A DNA stretch of 64,000 nt, from contig OX336393.1 of NCBI GenBank assembly GCA_946902985.2, forward strand, positions 133,948,533 through 134,012,532. Reading direction: 5' to 3'. The stretch comes from Meconema thalassinum. Taxonomy: Eukaryota > Arthropoda > Insecta > Orthoptera > Tettigoniidae. Position numbers and translations under genes: made by a program. The notes under the pieces were generated by a model that made no database searches, was not told the origin of the DNA, and saw only the letters and a program-made list of their open reading frames with translations. This document shows, one piece after another, positions 45,261-55,984 of this stretch; the first letter of the stretch is position 1, and every line of letters begins with the position of its first letter.

Positions 45261-45758
45261 ATGGAGCAAGGATGTCCCTCAGAACAGCAAACAGATCATA
45301 TATCGGACGTACTATGTCCCTATCCTGACGTATGCCTCGGAGACCTGGGTTATGAAAGGAAGGGAGAAAGCAAAATACAGGACAGTGAGATGAGGTTCTT
45401 GAGAAGCAGTATTGGAGCTACAAAGAGGGACAGAATAAGAAATGAGAGGACCAGAGAATTAATGAAGGAGGAACCATTACAGGATGGTATAGAGAAATCT
45501 AGACTTAGATGGTATGGACATGTAAAACGAATGGAGGAGAAGAGGATACCCAGGAGGATACACGAGACGAAGTGGGAAGGAAAGAGACCAAGAGGGAGAC
45601 CGAGAGACAGGTGGCTGAAGGGGGTGGAAGAAAGCGTGAAGAAGAGAGGAGAAGACTGGACAAGGGTGGAGGCTGAGAGATGGTGGGAAGACAGAAGACG
45701 TTGGAGAGGCTTGTGTTCCAAACAGACCCGGCCAGTGGCTGGAAACTGTGCAAGATGA
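45261..45758 (+). pseudogene. LINE C-terminal domain (fourth family)
   Basis: After a frame change near 45350, the peptide reads MRFLRSSIGATKRDRIRNER, LQDGIEKSRLRWYGHVKRME, IPRRIHETKWEGKRPRGRPR and WTRVEAERWWEDRRRWRGLC. The L-R-W-Y-G-H-V-x-R and G-R-P-R-D-R-W patterns are typical of the post-RT tail of non-LTR elements. It ends within the last bases of the element. The first 30 or so residues are shadow frame. Non-functional because it is detached from the RT. Confidence 0.8.
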
Positions 45759-46014
45759 TGATGACCTCATCACGTTTTCAGTCATGACCAGCAATATGTT
45801 GCAATGCTGAGAGTGCTATCTTTTGACGCCCTTCAAGTTGCAATAGTGCTAAAAAGTAATCGTACAAAGAATGTAACTTATATAAGAAGCTTATTCAGTA
45901 AATTTGTTTTCCATTGTCCGTCATGTTTTGACGGGCTTCATCTAGTAGTTTATTTATTTTCTCAACAACAACTTTATTACTTCGCGGTAAGACTCCGGGT
46001 CTTCCTATTATTTT

Positions 46015-47866
46015 TAGCCTACTTTCGATTTTCGCAAAAAATGAAAGTATACTTATGAGATCACTACAGGGCGAAAAAAAAGTATGTCTGTCTGTGTGTG
46101 TGTGTGTGTGTATGTGTGTGTGTGAGTCTGTGTGTGTGTGTGTGTGTGTGTGTGTACTCTGAATGTCTGTCCCCCCCTATCAATTCGAACACGGTGAGCG
46201 CAAATTGAACGAAATTTGGTACAAAGGTAGCACTAGCAAAGGACACCTCAGTGTCATGTTTTATATCGCCGCCATCTTGACGGAAACGTAATGGCGGCCA
46301 CACAAATGTTCAAAGCTTAAATCAAATTACGACTAACCTAATCATCCCATCTCTACCAAATTTTGCAACAACATACCTTTATGGAGGGAGCATCTTTTGA
46401 CAAATCTAATAGGTCATTAGCCTAATAGTTTGCGTATGGCGGCCATCTTTGTGTCAAAATCGATTACCCCTATTAATTCGAACACGGTGAAACCGAATGG
46501 AATGAAATTTGGTACAGAGATAGCACTAGCAAAGGGCACCCCAGTGTCATGTTTTATATCGCCGCCATCTTGACGGAAACGTAATGGCGGCCACCCAAAT
46601 GTTCAAAGCTTAAATCAAATTACGACTAACCTAATCATCCGATCTCTACCAAATTTTGCAACAACATACCTTTATGAAGGGAGCATCCTTTGACAAATCT
46701 AATAGGTCATTAGCCTAATAATTTGCGGATGGCGGCCATCTTTGTGTCAAAATCGATTACCCCTATTAATTCGAACACGGTGAAACCGAATGGAATGAAA
46801 TTTGGTACAGAGGTAGCACTAGCAAAGGGCACCTCAGTGTCATGTTTTATATCGCCGCCATCTTGACGAAAACGTAATGGCGGCCACACAAATATTCAAA
46901 GCTTAAATCAAATTACGATTAACCTAATCATCCGATCTCTACCAAATTTTGCATCAACATACCATTATGGAGGGAGCATCCTTTGACCAAACTAATAGGT
47001 CATTAGCCTAATATTTTGCGGATGGCGGCCATCTTTGTGTGAAAATCGATTCCCCCTATTAATTCGAACACGGTGAAACCGAATGGAACGAAATTTGGTA
47101 CAGAGGTAGCACTAGAAAAGGCCACCTCAGTGTCATGTTTTATATCACCGCCATCTTGACGGAAACGTAACCGCGGCCACCCAAATATTAAAGGCTAAAA
47201 TGTAATTACGACCCACCTAATAATCTAGTCTCTACCAAATTTTGCAACAACAAATCTTTATGTGAGAAGCATATTCTGACCAAACTGCTAGATCATCAGC
47301 CCAATAGTTTGCAGATGGTGGCCAAGTATGTGTGCAAATCGATTCCCCCTATCAATTCAAACACGGTGAAACCGAATTGAAGGAAATTTGGTACAGAGGT
47401 AGCACTAGCAAAAGGCACCTCAGTGTCATGTTTTATATCGCCGCCATCTTGACGGAAACGGAATGACGGCCAGCCAAATATTAAAAGCTTAAATCAAATT
47501 TCGACCATCCTAATAATTTGATCTCTACCGGATTTTGCAACAACATGCCTTTTTGTGGAAAGCATCTTATGACTGACTACAAGGTCATCAGCCCAATAGT
47601 TTGCAAATAGCGGCCATGTATGTGTGCAAATCCATTCCCCAGATCAATTCAAACACGGTGAAACCGAATTGAATGAATTTTTTTACAGAGGTAGCACTAG
47701 CAAAGGGCACCTCATATTCATGTTTAATATCCCTATAGCACGTTGTATTTCAACAAGCTACTACAACCAACTTTCAATTATACTCCTTGAAAAATACAAA
47801 GAGTTATAACAATACCCATGTATTTAGGAGAAAGTAGGCTATATGTTCTTTACTGAACATCTTGTT
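46015..47866 (+). mobile_element. HINE-A, six internal units, inserted in giant LTR copy 3
   Basis: The 5' repeat TAGCCTACTTTC is at 46015-46026 and the 3' repeat GAAAGTAGGCTA at 47830-47841, with the hairpin ATGTTC-TTTACT-GAACAT and CTTGTT at 47861-47866. Six unit starts (CACGGTG) lie between. The flanks TATTATTTT and ACTTCATAAC align side by side in giant LTR copy 2 (AAAGTTATGAAGTAA / AATAATAGGAAG on the minus strand), confirming an insertion without target duplication into a T run. Confidence 0.82.
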
Positions 47867-49879
47867 ACTTCATAACTTTGGCCTGATAGCCTATAATACA
47901 AACTTACACTTTCATTCTTAGGTGATCCGTTTTCATCCATTACATGAAATCTGCAAATTCCTTATCATGACATCAAATATCAAACATTACCGTTCCTTCA
48001 AGTACTTAATCTCCTTTATCTGAGTTCCTTGTTAAGATTATTATTATTTCAACTTTCAAATCACTTTATTACAGCGCTTATTTACTTCATAATTCAATTA
48101 CCTGGTGAAAATTCAAACCATTTATATTATTTTATTCTTTCAACTTATAATTATTTCACGACGGCGCTTAATTACTTACAATTACTTACGTTGGCGGAAA
48201 TTCAAGCCATTTATATCATATTATTCCTTTAACTTTCAATAATTTCATTATGGTGCTTATTTACTTTCATTTAATTGGCGAAAAATCAAGCCATTTATTT
48301 TATTATTTTCGATTCCTTCCTTTAAATCCATCATTTATTTATCATTTCATTTCCGGGTTTCAATTATTTTACCTTTTACTGATCCCAATTACAACTTTAT
48401 ACTCAACGAGGCAATCCTCGCGGACAACAATTATTATCTTATCCCAAACATATTTCAATTATGCAGTGCATTTTAAATGTATAGTGAAATCAAGGCTAAA
48501 CTCCCCAGTCAGCGCTTGATTTTCACTATTCAGTGCATAGTAAAATATCAATTATAATAAAATCATTTGACTTACCCCGTGTGCAGCCGTTGATCATATC
48601 CCTGGATAGGGTCTCCCATCTCATTACATTCCTTAGCACAAATTCATTATACTGCTTTCCACAAACTTCATTATACACTCACATAATCTAACATGATTTA
48701 CATTGAAACACATTTTATCTCTAAATGTAGCACTTTTATAACATTAAAAATGATATTCTTCCTTTTTACAACACGTAACACTTCACTTCCCTATACACCA
48801 TATCTCAATGATTATCCGGCAACTCCTATCGGCGATCTCCACCTCGACGGAAGTCCCTCGACTCAGCATCGAACGTGTAATAGCTCGAACGGTTCCTGCT
48901 CCTACACTGGAATTACTGTCTCAGTCTTTTTGCTGCTTCGAATGTTCTATTATTCGGTTCTTCCTTATCAGCTTCTTTAAGCGATAACTGTCTTTTACTT
49001 ATATTTGGCGATTTTTCGCACTTTAAGTCTTATATTTGGTCTTCCTATGCTTTTCGGACCGTATATTTCCTTTCACGTAAATTGATTAGCTTGTTCGGAC
49101 CTCGAACCGGCGCTTCTCTGAGCTCCATTAGCTAGAACCTATTTCTTAGCGATGCGACGTGATTAGCTTTGTTTCTTCGTATCTGATTGTCTTTAATGCC
49201 GTCTCTACTGGACGTAACGTAGCTATCCTTCATGAAAGTTCTCTGACTTCGCTACGAATTGTCGAACTCAGAGTTCCGTACTATTTCTGATGCCTGATCG
49301 CTGTTTCTTTAAACGGTAACTTTACTTTATTCACTAGTTCCGTAAAGACTCTTCATAGCCTTGAATTTACAATGTTCAGCGCGGCGTACTCTTTAATATA
49401 TTGGCCTACACTTTAGGCGAAAATACTGTATTTTACTTTAGCGCGACGTAACTTGCCCTCATTGATGTTCTCGGTAAAACTGTGTAACTGACGTGACGTG
49501 ACCTGTACTAGGTTCCGGTTGTACTTCACGAGCATGACCTGCATGAGGTTCAAGCTGTGCTGACTATATTGTAGCGTCGTGACCTACCCAAGGCCTGAGA
49601 TATACTGAGTATTGTCCTTTACACTTAATATTGTTCTTTAGCCCTTTTCGGGCCCACTTTGGCCCAACGATTCCTAATATCGACTTGTACTGATGATCTG
49701 AATACTGTGATTCCGCTCGACACCCTTCACTTGGGTCCGTAAGATTGACGACTGAATAATACTTCGCTGCACTCCAGCGTAACGCCCTCGCGTACACCTG
49801 GTCTGAAGACTGAACGAATGAACAGCGTGTTCCGTCACTGCGGACACCGTAGACTGAATGAATGAATGAATGAATACTC

Positions 49880-49912
49880 TGCCCTGCATGTGCTGTCTAT
49901 TTATTTAATTCT
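49880..49912 (-). promoter_or_regulatory. Promoter-like block of giant LTR copy 3
   Basis: On the minus strand, AATTAAATAAATAG (about 49910-49897) is followed by CACATGCAGGG. The preceding GTAGTTTATTTTTCAAG matches GTAGTTTATTTTTGCAAG in copy 2, and CATGCAG is shared by all three copies. An (AATG)n tract follows at about 49853-49874. Confidence 0.35.
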
Positions 49913-50744
49913 TGAAAAATAAACTACTCTGGCTTCTTCTCCAACCTTAACTTTTGAACTATTCGCGGCATCATTTTGAAAAACACGCCGTCTTGAAGCC
50001 TATGACTTAAATGTTCCAAACATGTAAAAATTTCCTAATTCGCATCGTGGGAACATATTTATAAAAATTTAAATAGCTCCTCAATCTGTGTGGGAGGATA
50101 CATTTTTGTCCCCTACTCCCACTATCTGGCTTGGTAAAGTCCCTTTCGTAAAATGCTGACATAGCCTTTCTAAACTGTGCAAATATTAACCACTTTTATC
50201 ACTTTAAAAATTCTCGTTCCTAAAATAAATCACATTTGCAGAGAGATTTTTCTATAAATTTGCTTAATTCGGGCTAATTTTAATTATTTAATGGATTTCT
50301 CGACCACGCCTTCAACACAGCGTTGTCAATTTATTGCAGGGTTTGCGTTTCTCTCATATCTTGTATCTCTCTCTAGCATGGGATATTCCATCCGGTCTAT
50401 TTTAATCTCTGCGTCAACTCTTCTCGGCTGAGTTTGTAATGATATCATTTGCAGCTGCGGTCATTAATTTTATGATTGCTTCATAGGTTTGTGCGTCATA
50501 CAGATGTGACTTTAGTATTAAACCTTTCGTTACCCTTAAAAACTGTGTAAAACATCCTATTTTCTTCCTTCCTTTCCTGACTTGAAATGTCGTCGGGTCG
50601 AGGCAACTCTCTATGCATAATTACATGTGATGATGGCCTCCTCTCTTGTTAAATTCCAATACGGAGGTAAACTAGTCCCCCGTTCGGATCTCCGGGTGGG
50701 GACTACTCGATAGGGGGTTAACATAACAGAAGTGACAAAGAGGA

Positions 50745-51170
50745 AATTTGACATTCTACGGATCGGAGCGTGGAATGTTAGAAGTCTGCTAGGAAGTGGA
50801 AGGTTAGAAAACATAGAAAGGGAAATGGATAGGTTGATGTTGGATTTGGTTGGGATTAGTGAAATGCGCTAGCAGGAAGAAAAGGACTTTTGGTCAGGAG
50901 ACTGTAGGGTCATTAGCATTAAATCAAACAATGGTCAAGCAGGGGTTAGTATCATATTGAGTAGGAAACTTGGACAGCGGATGGAATATTAAGAGCAATA
51001 TAGTGAACGGATTATTGTAGCAAAAATCGATACAAAACCTACGTGCACCACAGTGGTACAAGTCTATATGCCTACCTATCAAACTGATGATGAAGACGTT
51101 TAAAAGGTCTACGAAGAAATAGATGAAATTCTGAGGTATATCAAGGGTGATGAAAATGTTATAGTGACCA
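50745..51170 (+). pseudogene. LINE endonuclease, N-terminal half (copy C)
   Basis: The conceptual frame reads LRIGAWNVRSLLGSGRLEN (the W-N-V-R motif), MDRLMLDLVGISEMR (G-I-S-E motif, catalytic Glu), NNGQAGVSIILSRKLG, ERIIVAKIDTKPTCTTVVQV and YMPTYQTDDEDV. Three in-frame stops interrupt it. At about 51170 the sequence jumps from DENVIV to the RDTGRYQIDF segment, deleting GDWN and YTW. With copy B the whole APE-type domain of the family is represented in the window. Confidence 0.75.
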
Positions 51171-51203
51171 GGAGATACAGGGCGTTACCAAATCGACTTC
51201 ATT

Positions 51204-51452
51204 ATGGTCAAGCAGAGGTTTCGAAACCAGATTTTGGATTGTAAAACATATCCTGGTGCTGACATAAACTCTGACCACAATCTGGTTGTTATGAAATGCA
51301 GATTAAAGTTGAAGAAACTGAAGAAAAGTCAAAAGCCAAAAAGGTGGGCAATAGACAGACTGAAAGTGAAGGATGTAAACGAAAGATTCAAGAAGAGTAT
51401 AGAGGAGGGACTAATGAAAAACCCTAAACAAACTTCAATTGCAGACGAATGA
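51204..51452 (+). pseudogene. LINE endonuclease end and linker (copy C)
   Basis: After QIDFIMVKQRF, the frame carries ADINSDHNLVVMKCRLKLKK (SDH, catalytic His) and a lysine-rich linker to TSIADE, stopping at TGA 51450-51452. Copy B has ADEWVLLRMK at the same place, so the stop is a point change. Confidence 0.75.
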
Positions 51453-51458
51453 GCACTT

Positions 51459-52174
51459 TTGAAGAATGAAATAACAAAATCCGCAGAAGAAAACATTGGT
51501 AGGAAAGAAAGAATAGGTAGAAAACCGTGGATCACTCAGGATTTACTAGAATCGATGGATGAAAGGCGGAAACACAATAACGTAAGAGATGAAAAGGGGA
51601 AAGCAGAATACAGACGTCTGAGAAATGAGGTTAACAAGAAGTGCAAGGAAGCGAAAGAAGAATGGTTGAAAGAGAAATGTGCAGGTATAGAAAATTGTCC
51701 GAAATTAGGAAAAGTAGACACAGCTTATCGAAGGATTAAGAATACTTTTGGGGAAAAGAGGACTAAGTGCTGTAATATTAAGGACACAAATGGAAAGCCT
51801 CTAACAGATAGGGAAGAAAAGGTTGAGAGATTGAAAGCTTACATATAGTGTTGTATAAGGGAAAGGAGATTAAGAATCATGTAATGGAAAGGGAGGAGGA
51901 AATTGATGAGGATGCAAAAGGAGATTTAATATTGAGATCAGAATTCGACAGAGCATTGGAGGAATTAAGCAGGAACAAAGCACCAGGCATAGATAATATA
52001 CCGATTGAGTTGCTACGCTGCATAGGAGAAGAAGGTCTGATCAGGTTAATTCATATGGTGTGTAGGATTTATGAGACAGGTGAGGTAACCCCTGATTTCA
52101 AGAAGAATGTTATTATCCCTATACCAAAGAAAGTGGGAGCTGACAGATGTGAAGATTACCGTACATCAGCTTGA
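51459..52174 (+). pseudogene. LINE linker and RT fingers (copy C)
   Basis: Two frames, 51459-51848 and 51848-52174, together carry GRKPWITQDLLESMDERRKH, LKEKCAGIENCPKLGK, RIKNTFGEKRTKC, then LSRNKAPGIDNIPIELLRCI and KKNVIIPIPKKVGADRCEDY. A stop with frame change near 51846 separates them, and a single-base loss near 52165 turns RTISLI into RTSA-stop. Confidence 0.8.
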
Positions 52175-52900
52175 TTACTCATGCTTCAATGATCCTGTCT
52201 AGAATAATTTACAAGAGGATGGAAAGCCAGATAGACACGGAGTTGGGTGAAGGCCAGTTTGGTTTCAGGAGAAATGTAGGAACAAGGGAAGCTGTACTAA
52301 GTCTTAGGATGATTTTGGAAGGTAGAATAAGAAAAGATGAGAACGTTCGTGGCATTTGTAGACTTAGAAAAGGCTTTTGATAACGTTGATTGGACTAAAT
52401 TGTTTGACATTCTGAAATCGATTGGAATAAAGTACAGGGATAGGAGGGTGATATACAATCTATACAGAAACCTGACAGCAGTCATTCGAGCTGAAGGACA
52501 TGAGAGAGAAGCTGGTATTCAGAAAGGTGTAAGGCAAGGCTGCAACTTATCACCCATACTTTTCAATCTTTACATTGAACAAGCAATGAAGGAAATTGGA
52601 GAAAAATTTAAAGTGGGAGTGAAGATTCAAGGAGAAATAATTTCTACTCTGAGATTTCCTGATGACATCGTCATCTTGGCCGACACGCCTGAGGATTTGA
52701 ATGAGTTTTTGAATGGTATGGACTCCGTCTTGAGGAAAGATTTCATGACGAAAATTAATGAATGTAAAACAAAAATACTGGAATGCAGCCGAAATAAATC
52801 AGAATCCTCTATGGACATCAAATTGCCAGGTGAAAATCTGAAGGAAGTAGGAGACGTCTGTTACTTAGGAAGCAAAATAACCTGTGATGGACGAAGCTAA
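52171..52900 (+). pseudogene. LINE RT palm with FADD to FPDD change (copy C)
   Basis: Frames 52171-52380 and 52337-52900 overlap across a one-base shift near 52340. They hold ITHASMILSRIIYKR, GQFGFRRNVGTREAV, motif A FVDLEKAFDNVDW (Asp at residue 9 of the second frame), motif B KGVRQGCNLSPILFNLY and motif C as FPDD (107-110) instead of FADD. The Ala to Pro change next to the catalytic aspartates would be expected to disable polymerisation. The frame stops at TAA after DGRS. Confidence 0.85.
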
Positions 52901-52961
52901 GGGAATATAAAAAGTAGGTTGGCTCAGGCAAGGAAAGCATTTCTGGAAAAAAAGAAATCTG

Positions 52962-53357
52962 TTGACATCGAATATAGATTTAGGTATTAGGAAGTCATTT
53001 TTGAAAGCCTTTGTCTGGAGCGTGGCGTTCTATGGAAGTGAAACTTGGACTATTGGTGCAGCAGAAAAAAGGAGAATTGAAGCATTTGAAATGTGGTGTT
53101 ACAGGAGAGTGATTAAGATCAGATGGATAGATAGGGTTACAAACGAAGAGGTATTAAGACGAGTGGGAGAGGAGAGATTTTTCTGGCGACTGCCAATGAA
53201 GAGAAGAGATAGGTTGGTAGGATACATACTGAGACACCCAGGAATAGCAAGCTTAGTTATGGAAGGAAGGGTCGAAGACAAGAACTGTAGGGGTAGACCA
53301 AGGTTAGAATATGTTAAACAGATTGCCTCAGATGTAGGGTGTGGTACCTATGTATAG
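52962..53357 (+). pseudogene. LINE C-terminal domain (copy C)
   Basis: The frame carries KSFLKAFVWSVAFYGSETW, FEMWCYRRVIKIRWIDRVTN, RDRLVGYILRHPGIASL and LEYVKQIASDVGCGTYV before TAG at 53355-53357. The following bases still encode MKRLAQDREAW-like residues after the stop. H to Y in LVGYIL departs from the usual GHILRH. Confidence 0.8.
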
Positions 53358-53460
53358 ATGAAACGATTAGCTCAGGACAGGGAGGCATGGATAGCTGCAT
53401 CAAACCAGTCAAAAGACTGAAGACTCAAATAACAGTATATATTGGCTTTCACGGTCAGTG

Positions 53461-53770
53461 AATTAAAACTCAGCAAATTGTCTAGGTTGATCCCGTGTCT
53501 TGTGCAGGTTTTCACCTAGGAACACCAAGCTGGCTCATTAGCGGGCTCTTGGTGTCCGTGCCCGGACCCCCACAGGAGTAGCGAACTGCGCGCTACCTCC
53601 CTTTTATGCAATGCACCTGTGCCTTAACCTCCTAATGAAGGCTTCCAAAGATATGGTATATTGGGACGGCCACGGACACCAAGAGCCCGCTGAGGAGCTA
53701 GCTTGGTGTTCCTAGATGAAACCCCGCCCAAGACACGGCACAAACCTAGAAGAATTGCGGAGTTTTAATT
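53461..53770. mobile_element. Fold-back MITE F
   Basis: Inverted arms of about 104 bp (53461-53565 and 53667-53770) start with AATTAAAACTC and share CTAGGAACACCAAGCT and GCGGGCTCTTGGTGTCCGTG. The 100-bp spacer is unique. A third copy of the arm lies at 55731-55795. Non-coding. Confidence 0.7.
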
Positions 53771-53877
53771 TTCTAGTACTTGAAATAAATTATAAGAATT
53801 ATTTATGTTCGACCCTAACTATTATGTGTCAGAAAACTGTATCATAATGAGGCTCATTATAACACTATTTTTCATTA

Positions 53878-54255
53878 TTTGGGGCGAGTTCTTGCCACTT
53901 GTCCACATTCAGATGTCTACAAAGTTTGGAGATTTCATTTCTCCAGGAACTTCGTAGTCTTCCTACTGGTATTCTTCCTCCTGGTTCTTCTTTAAAGATT
54001 TGTAAGACCATCCTATCATCACCCATCCTTAGTAAATGACCAGCACAATGATGTCTTCTGGAGTTAATGATGTTGAGCATTGTTGCTTGCTGTGATAGTG
54101 AGTGTAGGCCTTTATTTGATCGTTTCTTCCAGATTTGAGATGCGGAGTCAAAAAATGGTCCAAACAATTTCCTATGCACTTTATTTTCGAAAACTTGCAA
54201 CTGGTGTTCTCCCTGTTTTGTTAAACTCCATGATTTGCACCATAAGATAAAACTG
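53878..54255 (-). pseudogene. Fifth LINE lineage, C-terminal fragment
   Basis: The minus-strand frame (to 54200) reads MQVFENKVHRKLFGPFFDSA, WKKRSNKGLHSL, RRHHCAGHLLRMGDDRMVLQ and GGRIPVGRLRSSWRNEISK. F-E-x-K-V-x-R-K-x-F-G-P, A-G-H-x-x-R-M and G-R-x-R-x-x-W are the conserved tail motifs of RTE-like LINEs. It interrupts the fold-back cluster and is truncated at both ends. Confidence 0.7.
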
Positions 54256-54369
54256 TCCTAATTATAGTATTGTATATTTTCAGTTTTTTACTTCTCGTCA
54301 AAAATGTCGATCCCTTATAGACACTGCAGAGAGTAGTACACTATTTACAGTATATGTGACAGTAGTATA

Positions 54370-55697
54370 ATAGTACATTATGCAACGAGCCTATAATGGC
54401 TATAATTAAGACACGAGTATTTTTTATAAAACGAGCGTATGCGAGTTTTATAATTTCCATACGAGTGTCTTAATTACCATTATAGGCGAGTTGCATACGA
54501 CTGTTTATGTTCGACGATAATTATAACTTTATTATATGTTTTAACATAAATATTCATAAATATCTGTTGAGAGTCAGCTACTGGAATTTTGTGATCGCAG
54601 AGCGAGCGTTGGGTGTTATACCTTCGTCTTTCAAGAGCTTTGAACGGCCGACGCATGCGCTCTGTGGGCTTGCAATGCCATATGCAGCCATATGTTTACA
54701 TCAGCCGTCCCTCAGTAATATTGTCACCGCAGTCATTTGAAGACAATGCGCTGTGTAGAAATTAGTGTTAGTGATTTTAAGGTACTGTGCTATTTCTTGT
54801 CTCATATTCGCCAGTTTATTTACGCGAACATATGGACGGTGGGTATTCCATGTCGGTAATTTATTATAGTTCGATGTTGTGTTTATGTCCGACATGTTGG
54901 ATTTTGAGCGCATGCGCGAAATTATCGTTACCTAATTGGTCAATGAACGAGCTCTGATTGGCTGGAGAAACTGTATCGTAATGAAAAACGGTGTTATAAT
55001 GACCATCATTATGATACAGTTTTCAAACACATAATAGTGAGGGTCGAACATAATAGTACATTATGCAACGAGCCTATAATGACTATAATTAAGACACGAG
55101 TATTTTTATAAAACGAGCGTATGCGAGTTTTATAATTTCCATACGAGTGTCTTAATTACCATTATAGGCGAGTTGCATACGACTGTTTATGTTCGACGAT
55201 AATTATATCTTTATTATATGTTTTAACATAAATATTCATAAATATCTGTTCAGTCACTAGAATGTTGTGATCGGGTGCTGCGGTGGGTAGTATATCTCTG
55301 TTTACCAAGCTCTCTGGACAACCGACGCATGCGCTCTGTGTGCTTCAATGCCATATGTTCAGATTGTGCTCCAGTATTCAGTAAAACTGTCACCGAAGTC
55401 GTTTCAAAACCACGCGCTGTGTAGAAATTGATTTTGGGGATATTAAGGTACAGTGCCATTTCTTGTCTCATATTCACCAGTTTATTTACGCGAACATATG
55501 GACGGTGCAATTTCGGTAATTTACATAGACATGTTGGATTTTTAGCGCATGCGCGAAGGTATCCTTATCTAATTGGTCACACAACTGTTTCTTGAGCTCT
55601 GATTGGTGGGAGAAACTGTTTCATAATGAAAAATAGTGTTATAAAGAGCCTCATTATGATACAGTTTACTGACACATAATAGTTAGGGTCGAACATA
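54370..55697 (+). mobile_element. Hairpin MITE E, two tandem copies
   Basis: Unit starts are near 54370 and 55053, 683 bp apart. Each begins with a long hairpin (54382-54494 and 55065-55176) based on CTATAATGG.TATAATTAAGA and its near-complement. Each ends with a second hairpin on AAACTGTATCGTAATGA / TCATTATGATACAGTTT (54968-55023 in the first copy) and GGGTCGAACATAA. Each carries GCATGCGC motifs next to CCAAT-type sequence. Non-coding. Confidence 0.7.
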
Positions 55698-55984
55698 AAT
55701 ACTTCTTATAATTTATTTCAAGTACTAGAAAATTAAAACTCAGCAATTCTTCTAGGTTTGTGTCGTGTCTTGGGCGGGGTTTCATCTAGGAACACGGGCC
55801 TTCCCAGTCATTTGACATCATGGCCGTCGTAGGTTTACATCAAAATAGTTCACAGTCCACCCAACATGCGTCTCAAATCAAGGAAACCATTTTAAACAGC
55901 TCGTGAGATGCAACCACTCAGGATAGAAGATATGTGAAAGGAGACATGGAAAAGCAATGCCAGTATACATCATCACGGCTTCAG

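Larger units (their letters stand above)
43999..45763 (+). mobile_element. Fourth LINE family, 5'-truncated, with 28-bp target duplication
   Basis: Flanked by a 28-bp direct repeat, 43971-43998 and 45764-45791, beginning ACCTCATCACGTTTT and ending GTCATGACCAG with one mismatch. The element covers RT and the C-terminal domain and ends in a GATGATGATG-like 3' end. Upstream endonuclease sequence is absent. Its RT frame is broken near 44.35, 44.46, 45.00 and 45.19 kb. Confidence 0.9.
41615..45937. mobile_element. 4.3-kb composite insertion within giant LTR copy 3
   Basis: The segment has no counterpart in copy 2, where the flanks are adjacent. Both edges carry TCATCTA (41608-41614 and 45938-45944), a candidate 7-bp target duplication. 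Its right end has a small hairpin (GTCCGTCATGTTTTGACGGGC). It contains a tRNA-like segment, a SINE and a LINE with its own 28-bp duplication. The identity of the outer element is unknown. Confidence 0.45.
40120..50625 (-). mobile_element. Giant solo-LTR-like element, copy 3, split twice
   Basis: On the minus strand, about 50625-45938 matches the 5' half of copy 2 and 41614-40120 matches its 3' half. Shared blocks include the promoter region, a GTCTTACCGC block next to the 46-kb HINE, GCCGAAAGGGCC and GATCCCACAAAAA. Removing the HINE-A (46015-47866) and the 4.3-kb insertion (41615-45937 plus duplication) leaves about 4.3 kb, close to the other copies. The last 200 bp or so of the 3' end are missing, so a target duplication cannot be tested. 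The 5' boundary is approximate. Confidence 0.55.
50660..53428 (+). mobile_element. LINE family 1, copy C (most complete)
   Basis: This copy retains the 5' leader (CCCCGTTCGGATCTCCGGG) and the start of the endonuclease, and it runs to the AGACTCAAATAACAG tail. It is missing about 200 bp of endonuclease around 51170 and carries several stops and frameshifts, so it is inactive. It provides the 5' part missing from copies A and B. Confidence 0.85.

Noticed and set aside
43984..45794. Several long minus-strand frames opposite the LINE at 44-45.8 kb, and likewise opposite the RT frames at 10 and 13 kb
   Set aside because: Shadow frames of purine-rich LINE coding sequence. The plus-strand (or sense-strand) reading has the RT motifs.
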